Of a stretch of 64,000 nucleotides of DNA, positions 49,401 to 62,878 are shown one piece after another. The position numbers were made by a program, and so were the translations under genes. The notes under the pieces are model-generated. The model was not told the DNA's origin. It saw nothing but the letters and a program-made list of their open reading frames with translations, and did no database searches. The number at the start of each line of letters is the position of its first letter. The first letter of the stretch is position 1. Source of the DNA: Skeletonema tropicum (Eukaryota; Bacillariophyta; Thalassiosirophyceae; Thalassiosirales; Thalassiosiraceae); contig CM074138.1 of the NCBI GenBank assembly GCA_037178625.1, positions 1,364,001-1,428,000 of the forward strand, read 5' to 3'.

Positions 49401-52400
49401 TCCATTTGCATTCGCATTGAGGGTCCGACCAAAGTCTGAGCCCATGACGATGACAGTATTCTTCCATAAAGATTCCGCCTGCAACTGTTTAACGAATACA
49501 CCTAAGGCATCATTCACAACAGTAATGAGCTCTACCAAAGTATCGCCACTGTGTAAGTCATACTGTGAATGCGGCACAACAAACATGTCACGGTTCACTT
49601 TACGGTGCGCAGCAGACTTCATGAATTCCAAAACTTTCCTGAGCTGCAGTGAAAGCGCCTCTTTAGGATCCACGACGTAATCAGGGGATTCAAACTCATC
49701 CATCTCTCCTAGTTTCTTCAACTGCTCGTGCTCAAACAGAGCAGTAGAAAGACGTGACGACCATGTGTCACTGAAGAAGCTGTTTCCCACTTCTCCATTT
49801 CCATTGATTTCCTTCACTGTCTCGTACAAGTTCTCAACTGTCGGGGTCAAGTCGAGATCAGGTAAAGGATTAAGACCAATTCCAAAGACAGGACTGTTAA
49901 ACGCCTGGTCACCGGTTAGCATCAGCCCTCCACCACCAGAAATAGAGTTGGCAGAGGTTTGATATCCACGCTTCTCTCTGAGCATATCTAACATCCTTCC
50001 AAAGACTCCAGTTCCTGGATTCTCCTCATAAGGATCGCAAGTATAGAACTCGTGCTGCATGGTGTTGTGGGCATAAAGTTGAAATTTGGATTCCTTCACG
50101 TAGTCAACTGTGTTATTCATGGGCTTGCCAAGGGTGCCTAGGTTCTGTATCCAAAGCGCGTCTTTCTGGTTGTAGAGATCAGCAATTGTAGTCAATGCTG
50201 GGTGGACACCAAACCCTGAATTGCCTAGTGGCAGAAGATAGTCATTATTAATCTTGTGGGATCTGCGTGCACGAGCATATTCTAGCCAGATTGTTTCCTT
50301 CTTAGGAACGAGCATGTTGAAGCTATCCGCGCCACCTAGTAACATCAACACAACAACCGCCTTATATGAATCAGGATCTACAGGAGTCTCATAGCCAGCA
50401 GGTTTCCTAGGTGAGTCTGCAATCCTTGGAATGTTCGTGGCATGAACCTCAGGAGAACTCCAGATGAGTTGTTGGGCAGCACGCACAGCCTTCGCAATGT
50501 CACCGCTGTTGAATGGTACACTAACAATGGGCTTGATTAGTGATCTACTCTTAGTGGATAGCCTTCCTGCTGTCATCAAAAGTGCCAGCTCGTCGAGAAT
50601 GTCATCCACAGAAGATGTTGATGATGGCCAGTACGAAGTTGTAGCCGGAGAAAAGGAGGTATCGCCTTCTGAAGTTGGGCAATTGAAAGCATGTTCAAAC
50701 TTGTAACCGAGACGTGAGAGTGTGGTCTTGGATACTCCCTTACAATCGACGACACCGAACTTGGTGATACTCATAACTCCTTCCATTAGGTCTAATAGGT
50801 TGCCACCTTGAAACACCATAGATTCTGGTGCTGAGATACCAGCGGACTGAGTTACTCCGGGAGGTGAAAATTCAGGTAGGAAAAAGGAGAAGACACTAGG
50901 AGATTCGAATGCTCCTTGACCGATGGTCGACCTCTGATTGTTGCCTTGAACATAATCGATGAGCGTTGGTACCATTAGCGGAGACTTGTATTGCAAGCCT
51001 TGACTTCGGAAGAATGAAAGCACCTTAATCAAAGGCTCTCTTAGTTGACCATGAGACTGGTCTTTGTCGAGGACAACCTGTCGTGATTCGTCGTCTAAAA
51101 GTATGGAAGCAGCCATGGCACCTAGATCTCCATACTTGCCGGATCCAAACTGACCAAATGTACCGGTGCTATAAGCTGTGGCAACACGATGAACGAAGCC
51201 TGGGCTTGGATTGGAAATGCCAAAGCGCTGGATTACTCTAACTGCCAAAAATGGAGGGTGGGTTGGATGGTAGAATAGGGAGTCGATCACTGCATCGGTC
51301 TCGTGTACTGAGTCTCTTTGTGATGGATTTGCTAAAGAGTGGAACTGAACTGGATTCCTAAAGGAATAGCTGTTACCAGTAGCATCATCAATATGAACCA
51401 TGGACACAACGTTCTTTAAGAAGAACTGCTTACTCTTCCACTCGAAAGCAAAGATACTTTCGGAAGAGAGAGTCTGGCAATCTCCACCATAATCGGTAGT
51501 GAAAACGGTTACATCTGTCAACCCACAATCTCCAAGATTAGTGTATGTACCAGCGTCAAAGGTTGAGGGGTCGACAGCGCCTACGAACAGCGCATTCATG
51601 AGGTCGTTAATTGACGAGACCTCAGATACGGAAGAAAATACTTGAGCGTCTCTCGTATCTGTATCACAGACACAATACTTAGTTCTGGGAGGGCTCTCAT
51701 CCTGATGAATCTTGCATGTGCCCGACGATGATAAGGCAAGACACTTGCTTTCGTCATCAGGATATCCATTGGTCCATGGGGCCTTGAAAAAGTTCATTGT
51801 CTCAGCTTCTGATACCATTGGCTCAACACGGGGTGCAACTTGAATCTACATAGAGAGAAGATAGACACAAAAGTGGTTAGTTCATACTTTGGTTCTTGAC
51901 AAATCAAAATGGCAAATCATGTTGCGGCACTTACGATATCATTACCATCATCAGCAGGGTTGTGCACAATAGCAATGTGGCCCGACTTAAAGTCGATTTT
52001 CACCTTAATTCCGCAACTCTTGGATGTCCATGAGCGGAAACGACCGTTTTGCATACCCACACCACAAGGCCCAGCCCAGGATTGGTTCTCTTTGTACTGT
52101 GCAGGCTGGCCTTGAACTAGTGGGGGTTCCTGAGCTTGGCAAATGTCTTCTGCGGTGGCAAACGTTACTCTCTCCCCATGATAATTACAGTGGATGAAGC
52201 CATAGCTTGCTTTTGTTTCCCAATCAGAAGCTGAACAAATTGGCGAAGCTGCTTCAGTACTTGGATGCGCACACATACTCGCCTCCATTTCCCAAGGAGC
52301 CCTCGTTCTTCCGTCAAGTCTACTTACTTGTTCTTTTCGTCCGTTGATACCTCCCCAAAAGACCTTTTTGCCGTTGTTAAAGAATGACTGTTCAACACAA

Positions 52401-55400
52401 GGCTGGCGAATATACTCGTAATTCACCACGCCTGATTCTCCTTTCCTCAACTTGATCACACGGATTGTGTCCACTTGAAACTCTGGGTGGTTATCATTGA
52501 CATTATAGACGAGATTTTCGTCAAGTTCCACTAACGAAGGAAAGGTACATTCACCACCTGGGCCTTCAGCGCAGAGCTTGGCAAACAATGGCGAAGTACT
52601 TGACAACTCCAGACGCTTCAAATCAGGGATACTATCCCATTCCAATGGGTCCCCATGAGCCAACCCTCGTTGGTCACTGCCGAGGAGCTTGAATACAGCA
52701 CCTTTGCGAAGCGCATGCTTTTTTGGAAGATCAACACACAAGGGCACTCTATCACCAATGTAGCCATTCATAAGATCCGTTTTGGGGAATAAGTCGCGCA
52801 TATTTACATCGATTTCCATGGGCTCAAACGCAGTATCCTGCAAACAAGAGAGGAGGGCGTTAAAGAAGAATCATGAGATACAAGTTATAAGCAGCATGAA
52901 GTCATTGATAAAGGCAAACAAACTCACTGTCCATTGCCTGCCTGATAAAGAGTTTCCTCCTCTCGCAATATTCTGAACACTTTTTGGATTCGAACTTCGT
53001 ACCCAAGGTAACCTAAACCCTGTCCATGCGCGAGAGTATGATAAGATATCTTCAATAGTGTACGTCTCAGCAAGCTTGCCATTATCAAGCAACACATTAG
53101 TACCGTCCATGTTGAGATGATACAAGCCAATACTGAAAAGCTGCATGATTTCTGAGAGAAGGAGAGGAGAAGAGACAACATAGTTACTTAGAAATTGTTT
53201 TGCGCATCGTATATATGAAACTTGACTACTCATTGAGCACACTTACCTCTCGCGTAATTTTCATCTGGAAAGTTAGCCACGCCCTCCTCTCCCAACAAGT
53301 TATACTGCAAAGAAGCATTTTCATAGAAACTTAGCCAGCTAGCCATGATCTTATTGTACGAGAAGTCCCTGAGCATATCACGGTATGAACCGAATGCTCC
53401 ACGAACATACAAGTCATACATGGCAAGACGATCCTCAGTAGGTTCATAGAATGTCATACCAGAACCAGGCAGGCCGATTGCTATGATTTGACTTAACGCC
53501 CAAGCCATTCTTAAACGAAGTTGATCCGCGTTATTCATGGCAAAATGATACCAAATTGTATGCCTCTGGGAAGACAAATCACTAATCTTCAGGCGCCTAA
53601 AACCAGTACCCTCAGGCTCTACCACAGTAAAACTCTTTTCACCCGTTAGAGGATCACTTGATACTTCATTAGGCGTACCGCAGATGAGCACAGGCCTGGA
53701 TGCAGGGTTGTATACATATGACTTGAAAGCGGCTTGGATATCTCCTCCATTGAGGGGTGCTTTCAAGTCACCGTTTACTTCAAGGTGATCTCCATATCTA
53801 CCAATGGGAATCAAGTCTCTGATAACATCATACAGGGCTTCTGATACTGAAATGATAGAGCTACCAGGGCTGATGAAAGAGTCAATACCCGCCACGGATG
53901 AAAGGTCATATACATTCATATCGTTTTTATGAGAATGTTTCCAACATGATCCATCTCTTGTCTTCACGTTGCCCAAGAAGGGGAAAGGGCTGCGCGTCTC
54001 GTCGGCAGTATCGCATGCCCTCCATTTTTTCTCAGCGTCTACTATGTTGTCATTCAACATATGGTCCCTCTGATCAATGATGTCTTGAAAAAGCTTGATT
54101 GACTGTTCTCTTAGGTTCATCAGGTTGTCACAAACAGTATCAGCCTCGTCCTTGATCCAACGACTCTTCTGAGATACGAACTTGCTGCTACCACATGGTT
54201 TCTCTGGCGAGAAAGCTTCAATAGTCCAGCCTGAAACGGCATAGAGCTTAAGGCCGGTTTCGGCACGGATACCTTCGAGGTTGGCATCATTCAAGATAAT
54301 GACCTCTTTAGGCGTCTCTCCAGGAGTACAGGCGGATTCAAGGTAACTCAACTTGCCTGTGAAATAGAGGGGGATAGTAACACCAGGTGCAAGTGAGAAG
54401 AGATTAACAATGTGTCATCATGTGGTGAAGTGGTGCACCTAATAGCCATAAGTATACTTACAGTTTCCTTCATTCTCATACGACATGACAGCATTTTGGC
54501 AACCGACGGAAGTACCATCATATCTGCCATTATAGTTTGACATTCCAGCAAGACCTGCAGTATCGATGGCAAGCTGACCTCCACCATCCGGGGAGGGATT
54601 CTCAACACTGTTCTCGGGCAATGCCAAGTGAGGATCATACAAGAACATATGACCATCCGCCGACTTGCCAAAGACTGTTGGAAATATTTTCCACACCTCC
54701 GCGGAACCTAGCACCCAATCCTTGTTCATACGTGGCTGACGGAAGTTGTACATATCTGTGCATTGTGCCGAGCCTTCAAGTGATAGCGTGTTAAGAATGG
54801 CATTCTCATCATATCCTAGGAACTTTTCCCATAGTGGGTGATACTCATCGGGATTATCAATCACTGGGAAGTCAGGTGACTTGAACGTGGGAAGGTTAAG
54901 GACGCCAAACTCCAATTGACTTTCATATCCGGCAAAGTTTACTTCTGGATTGCGGATGCCACCAAACCATGTCCTGCTATCGATATTACCCGTAGGTTTA
55001 TACAGAGGGATAAGACATCCGACACAATCCGTCTGCCAAGGGGCCTGATGTTTGATACGGTACCGGCCACCCAAATTAAAGCTCACTCCCTCGAGCACAT
55101 CCTCATTCTGTTCAAGTGCTTGGTAATACTTGAGGAATACAGGAGGCTCTTGCGTGACAGTGCGGAATTCCCCATCCACCTTCCATACATATCCGATACC
55201 AGCCTCGTGGGTAACAACTAGGATCTTGTAGATATCAGTCTTGCGATTGTTTAGTAAATCCTTCGACGAGATAGCATACTTCCTCCAACGACTGTATAGC
55301 TGTTGTGATGTTCGAAAAGATATTGGGGAGAGAGGAGCAAAGGTGATTGAGCATCATGATGGATGTGTGGGAAAAAATTTGCCCGCCAGGCCTACCGGGG

Positions 55401-56370
55401 CCGACGATAGCTGGCGCTTTTGGTACTATCATGTGGGAGGCGCCCACGTGGGCCCACTCTCCTTAAAAACAACTCTTGCTTACCTCACAAGGCTGAGAAC
55501 TAACAGTTCCCGAATGATAAGAATGTTCCCACTTTGGATTCACCCTCTCACGGTAGAATTTCCTGAGACTTGATGCGGGGACGTTGTACATTTGATCATG
55601 CACCCTGTTTTGTGATAATACAAAGAACAATAGTTGTGGTTGTGAGTTAGCAAAACAAGGCGTTTGGTATACTCTTCTCGAAGATTAATGTTGCAGTGCC
55701 ATAACTCACCAAGATTCAAAGTCATTCGCTGTAGAGACCATATCATCAATGGTTTCACGAGTTGGTCCAAAGGTGGCCTATAATTACGGCAGGGTCGATG
55801 ATGTATTGAAGCAGAAGGCCATGAGCGATGAATTACATAATTGATGGCAGACCAGAGAATGATTCAAAATAAATGCACAACCGTATATTATCTACTTACC
55901 TGCTCCAAAAACCGCGCAGCCTCCACCTCGGCACTAGTTTCATACTCGAAACTTTCCAATATGTATTCCTGCGTACTATGCTCCAACGGCGGCAATACAA
56001 TTTCACATTCATTTGGATCCAGCCCCTCCGCAGTACAATCAACAACCACACGTTCCACAGTCGATGCCCCCGCGGGTGTACGGCCAGAGAACAGTCCAGC
56101 GGATACCTCCCAATCGCCTCGATTGGCATATGACCTGGCTACCGGTGCTCGTTGGGTGTTGTCGGTAGAGTTATGACGGAGTAAGGTGCATAATCCATTG
56201 GTACTTGAGATGATCGGGATGTGCACCGTTGTACTGGATGTAGTGGAGGAAGATGGGATGACGGTGGGTGGTGCACCTGCCGCTGGACATGGAATGGTAG
56301 CTACTGCTTGTGCATTAGCCTCGTACCACTCTTGGGAAAGGAGGAACAATAAAGCACCGAAGAGCTTCAT
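46431..56370 (-). CDS. Giant secreted DUF1800-DUF1501 fusion protein with carbohydrate-binding and discoidin-like modules
   Basis: Nine exons: 56370-55900, 55777-55710, 55604-55484, 55299-54472 region ending 54462, 54356-53247, 53151-52928, 52837-51935, 51845-48643, 48549-46431. They give 3,018 residues. A signal peptide (1-21) is followed by DUF1800, whose helices are spread over exons 1-8 (ATFGPTRETIDDMV, WVHDQMYNVPASSLR, NYAREIMQLFSIGLYHLN with the last restored exactly by splicing). DUF1501 spans about 1,735-2,130 (VVVLMLLGGADSFNMLVPK; VIVMGSDFGRTLNANA; TDHAWGGNYFMLGG). A Pro/Thr linker (2,167-2,237) leads to a discoidin-like module, two CBM4/9-like modules (NSNFEDSLTDWRSWGGAS; NGNFEEPDMADWRGWAGAS) and a second discoidin-like module. 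In bacteria DUF1800 and DUF1501 are usually adjacent separate genes. A cell-wall or extracellular polysaccharide role is inferred. Confidence 0.9.
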
Positions 56371-58577
56371 GATAATTCTGTTTGTTTGCTTGCTTGCAAC
56401 TTTTTTGGTTGGCGGACGGCTTTATGTCTCCTATGTAAGACGACGTCACCAACAATCGAAAGAGCTTCGGTTCGAGAGAGGAAGAGGTGGACGGAGATGG
56501 AGAGGGGTGAGAGGTGATGGGTGATAATGATATTGGTGGACGTTGAGAACAATGTGCGGGATAAAAAGGACGGTGCAGACTAAACGCAATTCTTTACTTA
56601 CATTATTTAGGTTGTTTCAGCAAAAGTATTTTTCAAATTTTTCAAATACTTTGGAAGGAAAGTGTTCAGGTCCTCTTAAGTATCACGCAACGACAATACA
56701 ACTAACTGTTCCCTTCAAATCTTCTGTGATGGTCGTTGGTCTTCGACTGGTTCAAGTCGGGCAAGATATTGTACAGGTGAATAAATGAGTCGTGAATAGA
56801 AAGGAGAGGGAAGAAGCCTTCTCACGCTAAGGCATGTCTGAGGTCAAAAATCAAAAATGTAAATAAAATCAATGTACAGGTGGAATTAATACTTTTAGTT
56901 GGGCCTCTTGATGAATTCATTACCAAAACACCTGGTATCTCCTTCTTTTTACGATCTGCGTAATCCCGAATTCATATTTATTGTTTTTACAAGGCTCTAT
57001 TTAGTGAATCAGTATGGGAAGGTTTAGTGAATCAGTAGGGGATGTGTTGTTGTGCGTGGCGTCCCTAAGTACCCACCCCTATCACTCCTTATCACCATGC
57101 CTAGTTTTGCCTCCCGGTCTAAGTTCAAAAGTAGGAGTATCAACGTAGGAATAGTACATACCGTGTGATATGACTATCGCTATGACATTTGTTAACCCTT
57201 GCAGCCCAAAACAGGCAAAAATCAATATATTTTCTTGACGGGCTAACTATCGCCAAACACTTTTTCATCTCCACTCAACATCACCAAGAAGAGGAGCACC
57301 GGCACCATGGTGTGTTTGCGTCCTATGGTGATATAATGTCCCATCTTGATAAACTGGTGAACTTTTTTGGCAATGAACTCTACACCCATATTGTAGTTCA
57401 TTATTAAAAAAGTTCACCAGTATACAATAACGTCGAATTAATTTTCGTCGACATATTTTATCGCTAGAAATTAAACCTCGACGACACAGTCTGCCGCTGC
57501 CGTATATATCCAAAAGAGAGGCAGTAGGGTGTGCCATCAATCCGCCCTGCCCCTTCCAATTGACAACCAAACATATCTTATTCGTAGGTTATGCTTATCG
57601 CCACAGTAATCACCGTAATCACCAAGAATATAAGTGATCTAGCCACACCATCATCAACAGCCACCTGTCGCCTTGTCGCGACCAACACGCCACCAAAGGA
57701 TGCATCATAGAAGGAACGAAGCCCCAAAACTTATGCCCCAGTCATAATATGATGTAGAGCGATGATTGGGGGGCATAAACCTGATAAAAAGAGTCTTGTT
57801 AACTCCTTGAAGCGACGAGTCAATAATTACAAAAAACTCGTCTCAAATGGGCACAATATCCACCATCAATTGTTGTATACAGCCACCAATAATGTCCAAA
57901 ACACATCCAAAACAGAACTAACACATCATTGCGGTAATAATATACATTGTTATTGTTTGGAGTAGTGTTTTCAATCGGATAATATTAAATATTATTTGGT
58001 ACAATAAATTACAAAATGTAAGCCTCTACACCATGATAAATAATATGACATCCACCACCTATTTTGCGGCTGCTGAAGCGTGTATACCCCCCAGACATCC
58101 TCTGTTATGTTGAGAGTTGAAGATTTGTGTTTGCATTGTTGTTATGGACTGTTTATATGGTTGATTGTTGCATATTAATTATGTGAAACATCACATGTCC
58201 GATCACATGTGCTCCTAGGTAATAATCAATAGAGGGAGCACTCTCATACGTGGGGCACGACCACGGAAGTCAATATTATATTGCAGATGAGATATGTAAA
58301 GTAGGGGACCTTTTAGTGCAGCGTATCATTGCCAAAAGGATCATACCACAGGTGGACGAAAATGACCAATTATTATATCGTTGATGGCGACTCGAATATC
58401 TCAACGACGGCATCTACCTCGACAAAAAAACGCCTCCATAATATACCCAATAGTAATTGGGAGCGATATAGGTGCATATATTGGTTATATTTGAAGCGTG
58501 TGCATGGTTGTGGTCGTCGGTAGGAGCGGCAGCTTCATGGTTGATGTCAAAAAGTGCAGCATTAGGTGGGACTTATA
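56371..58577. other. Non-coding region (2.2 kb) upstream of the giant gene, to the second repeat copy
   Basis: This contains the promoter of the giant gene and otherwise AT-rich DNA with no convincing gene. Features seen are the long hairpin at 57354-57420 and a doubled TTTAGTGAATCAGTA near 56998-57036. Short open stretches (for example 57762-57965) have no recognisable content. Confidence 0.5.
57354..57420. repeat. 67-nt imperfect hairpin with 26-bp stem
   Basis: The arm CTGGTGAACTTTTTTGGCAA plus TGAACT (57354-57379) pairs with 57395-57420. As RNA this gives 23 Watson-Crick pairs, two G-U pairs and one mismatch, with a 15-base loop. It could be a short foldback element or a small-RNA precursor. 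Confidence 0.6.
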
Positions 58578-59386
58578 GGTAGTATGTACGTTCTACGATG
58601 ATTTGAATTCCTACGTAGGCCTTAGAACCCGTGGGTCCTGAGTGGGAAACGGGGTTTGTCCCACTCATCCCTGATCTCTCCCACATCGTTCCCAGGCCAA
58701 AAAATAACACTCACTGTCCCAGTCTGGTCCCAAGGGAGTCTCCCACAATTGGGACAAAACTCGGAATCAATCGCAGTTCAAACCAAAAATCGCGCGATGC
58801 GCGCTCCCCGGAGTACATAAACAAATATGGTACAAGTATATTTGAAGGGAGAGCCCGCAAACCCATTTATTTTATATAGTCAGAATAGGAGCTTTATCTT
58901 CGCTAGTACAAGTAAGCTGGTACCTATGGCTTTCAATATACCAATATCTACAGTCATCACAGACATACTTATGTATTCGCCTCTCGCTCGCTCAAAATTC
59001 AAAATACACAACATGTACCATAACCACTAGCCTCGCTGACGCTCGTCTAGCCGCTGCGCGGGTTTTCTAAATAAGAGAGGAGGCACCGGCTATCTACTAC
59101 GATATTGATTGTGTCTACTTATATACATAGCAGTATTCAAATAGTACGTTATGTAACACTTTAATAATTATGTAATAAATGTTGTACATTGCCTTCTACG
59201 AATGCTGTGTAGTGATTACTGAGACACGGTTGGGAGAATATTGATTTATGTGAGAGGGATTATCTATGAAGAGGTTTAATGTGAACGTGTGGAAACGATT
59301 GAAGACAGGTAGGAAGAAATTAGAGCGAGATGTAAATCATTTGGTGAAATAATATTCTACAGGACTGTTAGTATGATTTGGCAGAG

Positions 59387-59719
59387 TTAGTACCCACTCT
59401 CGGATTCCTTCTTAATGTTGGTGAAAGTGGTGATGTAATTGACGTTAGAAGTGAGAGCCTTGTTGTACAATGTAAGAGTATCATGTTCATTTCTGATATT
59501 GTTGAGGGTTTCAAGATCGACCCCAGAACTCTGTGCTAAGTTACACACAATATCAAATTTTGTTTTCCAGTTAGTCAAGGAGCAATTGACCTGTTCGATC
59601 GTGGTCTTTGCATCATCCAAATCCTCCTGTACGTTGTTGAGGATGTTGGAGACATGGATGAGGTGTGTTTGGAGATGAAGGTTGATCTCGGCAGAGGATA
59701 GGGTGGTATCACATTGCAC
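59387..59719 (-). other. Conserved open stretch, coiled-coil-like, copy B (uncertain gene)
   Basis: The counterpart of 42942-43274, with the same encoded sequence and likewise no ATG. Confidence 0.25.
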
Positions 59720-60564
59720 CTCCCCTTGAGAGTAGATACCAAATCAAGCCAATCAAAGAAAGAGTCGATCGAAAATGCCCGTGAAGGCCAAAGGACACGC
59801 CAAAGGGCCCGGACAGAACGACCGAACGACTTAGCTCCTCTCATTATTTAGATCATGTCGAGAACACCACCTACCTACTCCACACTGCCCTACGAGTGAT
59901 TCTATGGCCTTAACTCATCGCACAGAATGTGGTCAGCGTTTCCAGGCCGCTGCCGGTAGGTTTAGATGACCATAACTCCTCTTTGGAACCACGAGTTATT
60001 AGGCACCGACCGCATCGACAAGACGGGCCGAATCTGCACCAAAATCCTGATGGAGAATACAGTTATTTAAATGAACTTGAATGGACAGTGATAAAATTCG
60101 CACCAGTCCCTTTGTATGAGTCACTGGCGCCAGCTGAATCCTTGTTTGGAGTTCACATAAAGGAGGGGGGGCGTTATTCAAGTACATGATGCAAAAATAT
60201 GAAACACCAACTCGCACATATCTCTTCAGTCATAATTATTGCACTATGTCGAAGCCGAGGGCACTCCTACTTAGAATAACCATATCCATCGATATAATTA
60301 ACAACCACTATGAACGCCCAGTATGAATGGCCGCGCGGAAATACGTTACAAAAACTTTGCCATCGGCTCGTTCTACCGCTCCCAAGATATGACAACAATG
60401 CAACGTATTAAAAGTGCAGTTTGTTTTCAGAGAGATGAAGTTATTCACATCATCAAATTGCGCGAAAACAATGGCATAAATTGTCTGAGGATGGGATGAG
60501 GTTGTGTGTTTGGGGTCTCTTCGCTACTGCAGACGCAACATCAAACACAAAGTTCAAACTTCGT

Positions 60565-61245
60565 CAAATCAGACCTGATCGTCAGGATGCAATAGTGTTT
60601 GATAATTGCGCAATATGCATGTGTGATTCAATAAGTTGAATTCACACTTCTTCCATATATCAATGTGGATGACATATCAATTCAGACCTAACAAATATCC
60701 TACAAAGTCCGCACAACCACTTTACTAATCAATTTTGGCCTATTTTAATGCCCTCGTAGGGACACATTTAGTGTTTGTATTGTGCAATTCATACGTGATT
60801 TTACAAATTGAAGTCACCAAACCTCTTCTATGCATCCATGTGGACGACATATCAACTCCAACCTCGAGTATGTCATTTGTAGTTCGTATGACACAGCGTT
60901 GCTCAGTCACCGCCAAATCAAAAAATGCCTCATCAGGACACATTCAGTGCTTGTATTGTGAGATATATCAGTGATGTAAGAGGTTTTAATAATCAGGCCT
61001 CTTCTGTGCATCCATGTGGACGACATATCAACTCTAACCTCGGGCATGTCATCTATAGCTCGTATATCAGTACGATACTCAATCTTTGTAAAGCCGAATG
61101 GCCTCTTCATAACACATATTTTGACTATATTGTGTGATGTAATTGTGCTTGTGAACGTTTTCGTCATCAAACCTCTTCTTTGCATGTATGTAGACAACAT
61201 ACCAACCCTAACCTCGGATATACCATCTATATTATACACAGCAGC
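60565..61245. repeat. Degenerate ~176-bp tandem array, copy B
   Basis: Counterpart of the array at 44120-44800 in the second copy of the large repeat, with the same four anchors. Confidence 0.75.
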
Positions 61246-61298
61246 CTATATTGGACAACGTGTTCGCTCCGTATTTTGCCACCACATACCACCAAAAA

Positions 61299-62533
61299 GT
61301 GTGTACCGACGTGAATATGAGCCTGAGCCGCTGCTAGAGGTTCATTCTAGTTAATAACGATAGTATACAAGGCAATATATACGGCTCGCGCAATCTGCAC
61401 TTGTAGCGGCGATGCTACAGCTTCGTATGCGATCTGATAAAGGCCCATTGAGCGTAGAGCTCGCCGTATTTCGACACATTTAAGTGTGCATCGACGTGAA
61501 TATGAGCCTGAGCCGCTGCTAGTGGTTCATTCTAGTTGGTAATGATAGTATGCAAGGTGATATACACGGCTCATGTAAACTTCATTTGTAGCGGCGATGC
61601 TACAGCTTCGTATGCGACCTGATGAAGGCCCATTGAGCGTAGAACTCGCCGTATTTCGACACATTTAAGTGTGCATCGACGTGAATATGAGCCTGAGCCG
61701 CTGCTAGTGGTTCATTCTAGTTGGTAATGATAGTATGCAAGGTGATATATACGGCTTACGTAAACTTCATTTGTAGCGGCGATGCTACAGCTTCGTATGC
61801 GACCTGATGAAGGCCCATTGAGCGTAGAGCTCGCCGTATTTCGACACATTTAAGTGTGCATCGACGTGAATATGAGCCTGAGCCGCTGCTAGTGGTTCAT
61901 TCTAGTTGGTAATGATAGTATACAAGGTAATATATACGGCTCATGGTAACTTCATTCGTAGCGGCGATGCTGCAGCTTCGTATGCGATCTGACGAAGGCC
62001 CATTGAGCGTAGAACTCGCCGTATTTCGACACATTTAAGTGTGCATCGACGTGAATATGAGCCTGAGCCGCTGCTAGTGGTTCATTCTAGTTGGTAACGA
62101 TAGTATAGAAGGAAATGATGTCGGCTCACGCAATCTGCACTTGTAGCGGCGATGCTACAGCTTCGTATGCGACCTGATGAAGGCCCATTGAGCGTAGAGC
62201 TACCTGTATTTCGACACATTTGTGTGTGCATCGACGTGAATATGAGCCTGAGGAGCAGCTAGTGGTTGATTCTAGTTGGTAACGATAGTATGCAAGGTAA
62301 TGTACACGGCTTATGTAAACTTCATTCGTAGCGGCGATGCCACAGCTTCGTATGCGACCTGATGAAGGCCCATTGAGCGTAGAACTCGCCGTATTTCGAC
62401 ACATTTAAGTGTGCATCGACGTGAATATGAGCCTGAGCCGCTGCTAGTGGTTCATTCTAGTTGGTAATGATAGTATGCAAGGTGATATACACGGCTTACG
62501 TAAACTTCATTTGTAGCGGCGATGCTACAGCTA
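61299..62533. repeat. 185-bp tandem array, about 6.7 units, copy B
   Basis: Counterpart of 44854-46089. It has the same number and order of units, with a few substitutions only, so neither array has expanded or contracted since the duplication. Confidence 0.95.
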
Positions 62534-62878
62534 TCTCAGACGAAGAATACTCTCTCTAGAGCACTACAGATAGAAGTACCTTGTTAGAGCATTGCGGGAT
62601 AACAATGGCATTCGTAGAAGTGTGTTGGTGTCATAATTGACGTGTTTCATTTAATTATTGAATTAACGCTAAACTTATCTTACAAACGATTTTCTCTGTT
62701 TACTCTGCGCTATTCTCTCTAATTTTCCTTTCTAATTCTAACTTTTCTAAAACCTATGTGCCTTCAAGCAATCAGATTACTGATCCTCGAGCAAACTATG
62801 GATCTAGTTTCTAATCTGCCATGACAAATAAAACAAGATCGGCATAGATGTCTACAAAATTCCTAAGTGACAATCCTC

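Noticed and set aside
48644..52836. Reading the DUF1800, DUF1501 and CBM/discoidin parts as independent genes
   Set aside because: Every gap has GT-AG borders in matching phase and several joins complete conserved motifs (NYARE-IMQLFSIGL, HNNC-PNC). Only the first exon has a signal peptide.
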